A DNA stretch of 36,353 nucleotides from Bacteroidales bacterium UBA1189 (GTDB taxonomy: Bacteria > Bacteroidota > Bacteroidia > Bacteroidales > Bacteroidaceae), in the NCBI GenBank assembly GCA_002309805.1, contig DBYJ01000023.1, forward strand, positions 1 to 36,353. The letters run 5' to 3'. The position numbers and the translations under genes were made by a program. The notes below the pieces were generated by a model. The model did not search any database. It had not been told where the DNA came from and saw only the letters and a program-made list of their open reading frames with translations. Numbering within the stretch: the first letter of the stretch is position 1; each line of letters begins with the position of its first letter. Positions 34,498 to 36,353 of the stretch are shown in pieces.

Positions 34498-35364
34498 TTA
34501 ATCAGGTTGCTCATAATAATACGAATAGTCGATGCCCTTCATGAACATCTCTCTGTCGTTGATGCGGTCGGTCATGGCCCCGTGGAGTAACGCCTTGATG
34601 TCACTTGCATCCGTGGTGCTGTTGCGCATGGCAGCCAGGTAGTCCTTCTTGTCAATCTGGCTCCAGTCTACACAAAGCCGCAAGCGCGTTTTGAACAGGA
34701 GGTCGAGCCAGATACGCGTTGCGCGCCCGTTGCCCTCCATGAAGGGATGAGCCACGTTCATCTCCACATATTTGTCCACTATCTCATCGAAAGTCGTCTC
34801 GGGCATCTGCTCGATAAGGCGCAAGTTCTGCATCAGATATTCGGCGCGGCAGAACAGCGTACCGTCCTTCCATATCGTCTTGGTGCGTATCTTTCCAGCA
34901 AAGTCGTACAATCCGCCAAAAAGATAGGCATGAATCTGTTGCAGGCACTCTACGGTACCCGGCCTCATGCTGTCCAGCAGGCCGCTCTCGATGAGCGTGT
35001 AGGCCTTTTTCTTACTCTGTCCGTCGATGCTGTTGTCGCTATAGACAAACCAGTCGAGGAAACTCTCCGTCTTTTTGCTCGGAATGACTCTTACCAGTTG
35101 TATGACATCCTCTTGCGAGAAGCAGTCGGTTGCATAGCGTTTCCCGTCGGCGGCTGTCATCTTCAGTTGACTACAACGTGTAGTCAACTCGCTCCCGCTT
35201 CTCTTCAGACGGGTTTTCAACACGCTCCAGTATTTCCGCGGATTAGGACTGTCGGTAATAGCAGCCACAATGTCCACCACCGAAAACCACCATTGAGCGT
35301 TTTCTTCTTCCCAAATGGCGCGAACCTTATGATCCTTATAGAATCTGAAAGACAACTTACTCAT
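34498..35364 (-). CDS. Bro-N domain fused to a Fic domain (predicted AMPylase-type enzyme)
   Basis: 288 residues from ATG 35364; an ATG at 35454 is excluded because it overlaps the -33 promoter box. Residues 1-110 look like a Bro-N/antirepressor DNA-binding domain (VRAIWEEENAQWWFSVVDIV, KYWSVLKTRLKRSGSEL, FSQEDVIQLVRVIPSKKTE). From about 125 a Fic domain follows with an intact active loop HPFMEGNGRATR (His at the catalytic position) and the flap region. Fic enzymes transfer AMP or related groups to protein hydroxyls. No clear inhibitory (S/T)xxxE(G/N) helix was found. A DNA-binding head on a Fic enzyme suggests self-regulation or a target at DNA. No antitoxin gene is adjacent. Precedes GH20 with a repeat element between. 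Confidence 0.88.
   Translation of the reverse strand: MSKLSFRFYKDHKVRAIWEEENAQWWFSVVDIVAAITDSPNPRKYWSVLKTRLKRSGSELTTRCSQLKMTAADGKRYATDCFSQEDVIQLVRVIPSKKTESFLDWFVYSDNSIDGQSKKKAYTLIESGLLDSMRPGTVECLQQIHAYLFGGLYDFAGKIRTKTIWKDGTLFCRAEYLMQNLRLIEQMPETTFDEIVDKYVEMNVAHPFMEGNGRATRIWLDLLFKTRLRLCVDWSQIDKKDYLAAMRNSTTDASDIKALLHGAMTDRINDREMFMKGIDYSYYYEQPD
35166..35188. repeat. Perfect inverted repeat inside the Fic gene
   Basis: GTTGACTACA (35166-35175), ACG, TGTAGTCAAC (35179-35188). It lies in the region coding for the Bro-N domain. A hairpin or operator-like site; chance occurrence in a window this size is possible. Confidence 0.5.
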
Positions 35365-35423
35365 GGCATCTCCCTGTTGATTTCTATTCCCAACCTCACT
35401 ATTACCTTTTCTATATGAAATTG

Positions 35424-35455
35424 CAAAGATAGGGTAAACCGAGCGAAATACCAAA
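35424..35455 (-). promoter_or_regulatory. Promoter of the Fic gene
   Basis: On the minus strand: TTTG (35452-35455), 20 bases, TATCTTTG (35424-35431), a full consensus match. It decides the start at 35364 and leaves a leader of about 50 bases. Confidence 0.72.
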
Positions 35456-35533
35456 TTTTATTTGAATATTTCCGAGGCGCCCCCTATCTAAAAGCCCCGT
35501 GGGAGGTTAAAGATAGTGCAAGGCGAGAGATAA

Positions 35534-35549
35534 TGCAAATTTATTTGCA
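35534..35549 (-). terminator. AT-rich hairpin just after the zinc-ribbon gene
   Basis: TGCAAAT / ATTTGCA arms with a 2-base loop, starting next to the stop codon. Too AT-rich to be a convincing terminator; recorded as a possible 3' stem. Confidence 0.3.
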
Positions 35550-35550
35550 A

Positions 35551-35760
35551 TTAATCCATTAATAAAGTCCTCACGACGTGATCATGGAAGTCATCGTCGA
35601 GGACACACATCTGGTGCTTGCAATTGGGGCAGTTAAATGGGGTTTCATCTTGCAACTCCTTGGGAATGGGCTTCGAAAAATCCCAACTCATGAGCACCCC
35701 TTTCGAAACCTCAAACTCATGTCCGCATTGGGGACATTTTATTATATATAGCTGTGCCAT
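35551..35760 (-). CDS. Small zinc-ribbon protein
   Basis: 69 residues. Two Cys pairs, CPQCGHEF (from residue 9) and CPNCKHQM (from residue 44), frame a Trp/Pro-containing loop, giving a zinc-ribbon layout. The C-terminus is acidic with His residues (LDDDFHDHVVRTLLMD). No signal peptide, so cytosolic. Small ribbons of this type often bind nucleic acid or act as adaptors; no specific role can be assigned. It has its own -7 box at 35837-35844, and a separate promoter drives the Fic gene downstream, so the two are not an obligate pair. Confidence 0.85.
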   Translation of the reverse strand: MAQLYIIKCPQCGHEFEVSKGVLMSWDFSKPIPKELQDETPFNCPNCKHQMCVLDDDFHDHVVRTLLMD

Positions 35761-35836
35761 AGTGGTAATTGAAGGATGTTTTCGATTATCTTAATCACCT
35801 TGTAATCATGCGACATCTTACCTGACTTTGTCCGTG

Positions 35837-35867
35837 CAAATATAGTGGTTTCTTTCGGATTTTGAAA
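35837..35867 (-). promoter_or_regulatory. Promoter of the zinc-ribbon gene
   Basis: On the minus strand: TTTC (35864-35867), 19 bases, TATATTTG (35837-35844). The -7 box is exact, the -33 box one base off. The leader would be about 70 bases. Confidence 0.58.
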
Positions 35868-35960
35868 TGAAAAGTCGGAAAATTTGGTGGAAAGGGAGGA
35901 AAATAATAGGGAATGAAGAATGAAAAAAAGAAGGACGATGGGAGTCACGGAGGATTGTTT

Positions 35961-36196
35961 GTGCTCACCTGAAAACTGTATACTGAATCACTGAATCAAT
36001 TGAGGGGCGATAGGGATTGGGATTTTTCCAGTGGAATGGATTCTTAACGTAGGGGAATAAAATCTTAACGCAGGGGAATAAAATTTTAGCGTAGTGCGTT
36101 AATAGTTCAGAGTCTTTTTTAGTTAAGAGTTAAGAATTAAGAGTTTAGAAAGGTGGAATTGATTCAGTATACAGTATACAGTTTTCTCATGAGCAC
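35961..36196. repeat. 236-bp element with about 40-bp imperfect terminal inverted repeats (MITE-like)
   Basis: The left arm (35961-36001) and right arm (36157-36196) pair at about 34 of 41 positions, including GTGCTCA, GAAAACTGTATACTG and ACTGAATCAATT blocks. The interior carries the locus E 21-bp array and a TTAAGAGTTAAGAATTAAG run (36121-36147). No protein is encoded. Confidence 0.72.
36034..36096. repeat. 21-bp phased tandem array (locus E)
   Basis: Three clear units GGAATRRAWTYTTARCGYAG with cores at 36042, 36063 and 36084, exactly 21 bp apart; weaker units may flank them on both sides. The array sits inside the 236-bp inverted-repeat element. Confidence 0.78.
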
Positions 36197-36213
36197 ATCA
36201 TAGTGATTAGATA

Positions 36214-36233
36214 AGGTCAACAAGTCAACGGGT
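36214..36233. repeat. GTCAACRRG repeat copy next to the IS-like end
   Basis: AAGGTCAACAAGTCAACGGG, the same 9-bp word family as at 15940, 31361 and 32071, here only 6 bases before the presumed insertion-sequence end. Confidence 0.65.
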
Positions 36234-36238
36234 TGTCT

Positions 36239-36353
36239 TGTACTGAAATAGGTTGACTCATAACAGGCCTTAAATGTTAAATTTAAAGTTTTAAAAAGTT
36301 ATGAGTAGACAGAGATTCAGCCGCGCCATGAAGCGCAGTATTTGCATTGAGTA
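36239..36353 (+). mobile_element. Left end of a probable IS3-family insertion sequence, cut by the window edge
   Basis: TGTACTGAAATAGGTTGACT (36239-36258) resembles the TG-starting terminal repeats of IS3/IS150-group elements known from Bacteroidetes (from memory, not searched). A short AT-rich leader is followed by a basic reading frame at 36301. The right end is outside the window. Confidence 0.45.
36301..36353 (+). CDS. Partial reading frame, possible IS3-type OrfA (helix-turn-helix transposase subunit)
   Basis: Only 17 residues are visible (MSRQRFSRAMKRSICIE) before the edge. The pattern [RK]-[FY]-S-x2-[FM]-K-x5-E fits the N-terminal helix of IS3/IS150 OrfA proteins, and the upstream sequence looks like an IS end. 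Too short to be sure. Confidence 0.4.
   Translation, partial: MSRQRFSRAMKRSICIE

Noticed and set aside
34296..34514. N-terminal extension of the GH20 protein to 34514
   Set aside because: It translates the GGATTTGCAATCC repeat element and overlaps the Fic gene; the ATG at 34295 starts a proper signal peptide.
34498..35760. Toxin-antitoxin pair of Fic and the small zinc-ribbon protein
   Set aside because: Each has its own promoter and they are about 190 bp apart; nothing in the ribbon protein resembles a Fic antitoxin.
35742..35948. 68-codon minus-strand frame upstream of the zinc-ribbon gene
   Set aside because: It covers the promoter and an AATGAAGA repeat; no signature beyond repeat-derived residues.

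Overview
The window looks like chromosomal DNA of a Bacteroidales bacterium, most likely Prevotella-like (Prevotellaceae). Supporting signs are the Bacteroidetes promoter pattern (TTTG, 19-20 bases, TAnnTTTG or TAnnTTCG) before several genes, weak Shine-Dalgarno sequences, the gene order porG-uppS-bamA-skp-skp, 'YDLSGRRV...GIYI..GKK' type C-terminal tails, many glycoside hydrolases, and abundant short word-like intergenic repeats. The assignment is inference; no rRNA or marker tree was available.

Layout. 0.1-7 kb (minus strand): a zinc-ribbon/Rieske-like lipoprotein, an AAA_14/DUF4143 ATPase with its own promoter and a palindrome at the predicted transcription start, and a very large secreted multi-discoidin protein with its own promoter and terminator. 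7.1-7.75 kb: a gene-free stretch with a 21-bp phased repeat array. 7.8-16.9 kb (plus): a probable long operon of housekeeping and envelope genes: pyrE, an SRPBCC protein, a DUF6242-like lipoprotein, a PorG/DUF6089 outer-membrane protein, uppS, bamA, three Skp/OmpH paralogues and murI. 17-23.6 kb (plus): a secreted multidomain GH2 and a GH36 alpha-galactosidase. 23.9-26.3 kb (minus): a lone FtsX/MacB-type permease. 26.6-30.5 kb (minus): two GH43 enzymes, one fused to a YiiX-like permuted papain domain. 30.6-32.1 kb (plus): an M28 aminopeptidase lipoprotein. 32.2-35.8 kb (minus): a SpoU RNA methyltransferase, a GH20 hexosaminidase, a Bro-N/Fic protein and a small zinc-ribbon protein. The right edge carries a 236-bp inverted-repeat element and what looks like the left end of an IS3-family insertion sequence.

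How the genes fit together: the 7.8-16.9 kb block couples pyrimidine synthesis, the lipid carrier for peptidoglycan (UppS), glutamate racemase and outer-membrane protein assembly (BamA, Skp). PorG and the C-terminal tails on two giant secreted proteins suggest type IX secretion. The hydrolases (GH2, GH36, GH43 x2, GH20) point to glycan scavenging, but no SusC/SusD pair is present, so this is not a classical PUL.

The least explained signal is intergenic. Five separate loci (61-123, 7441-7618, 16884-16983, 23697-23872, 36034-36096) carry degenerate tandem arrays of different sequence but nearly the same period, 21 bp (four loci) or 22 bp (one), i.e. two helical turns. Three of them share the motif AYTCT-N7-YAG-N6. 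Other dispersed repeat words (GTCAACRRG, AATGAAGA, AATTAGGA, GGATTTGCAATCC, a 62-bp inverted-repeat element) run up to or into gene ends. They supply stop codons, a lipoprotein signal peptide and in-frame insertions in an M28 peptidase.
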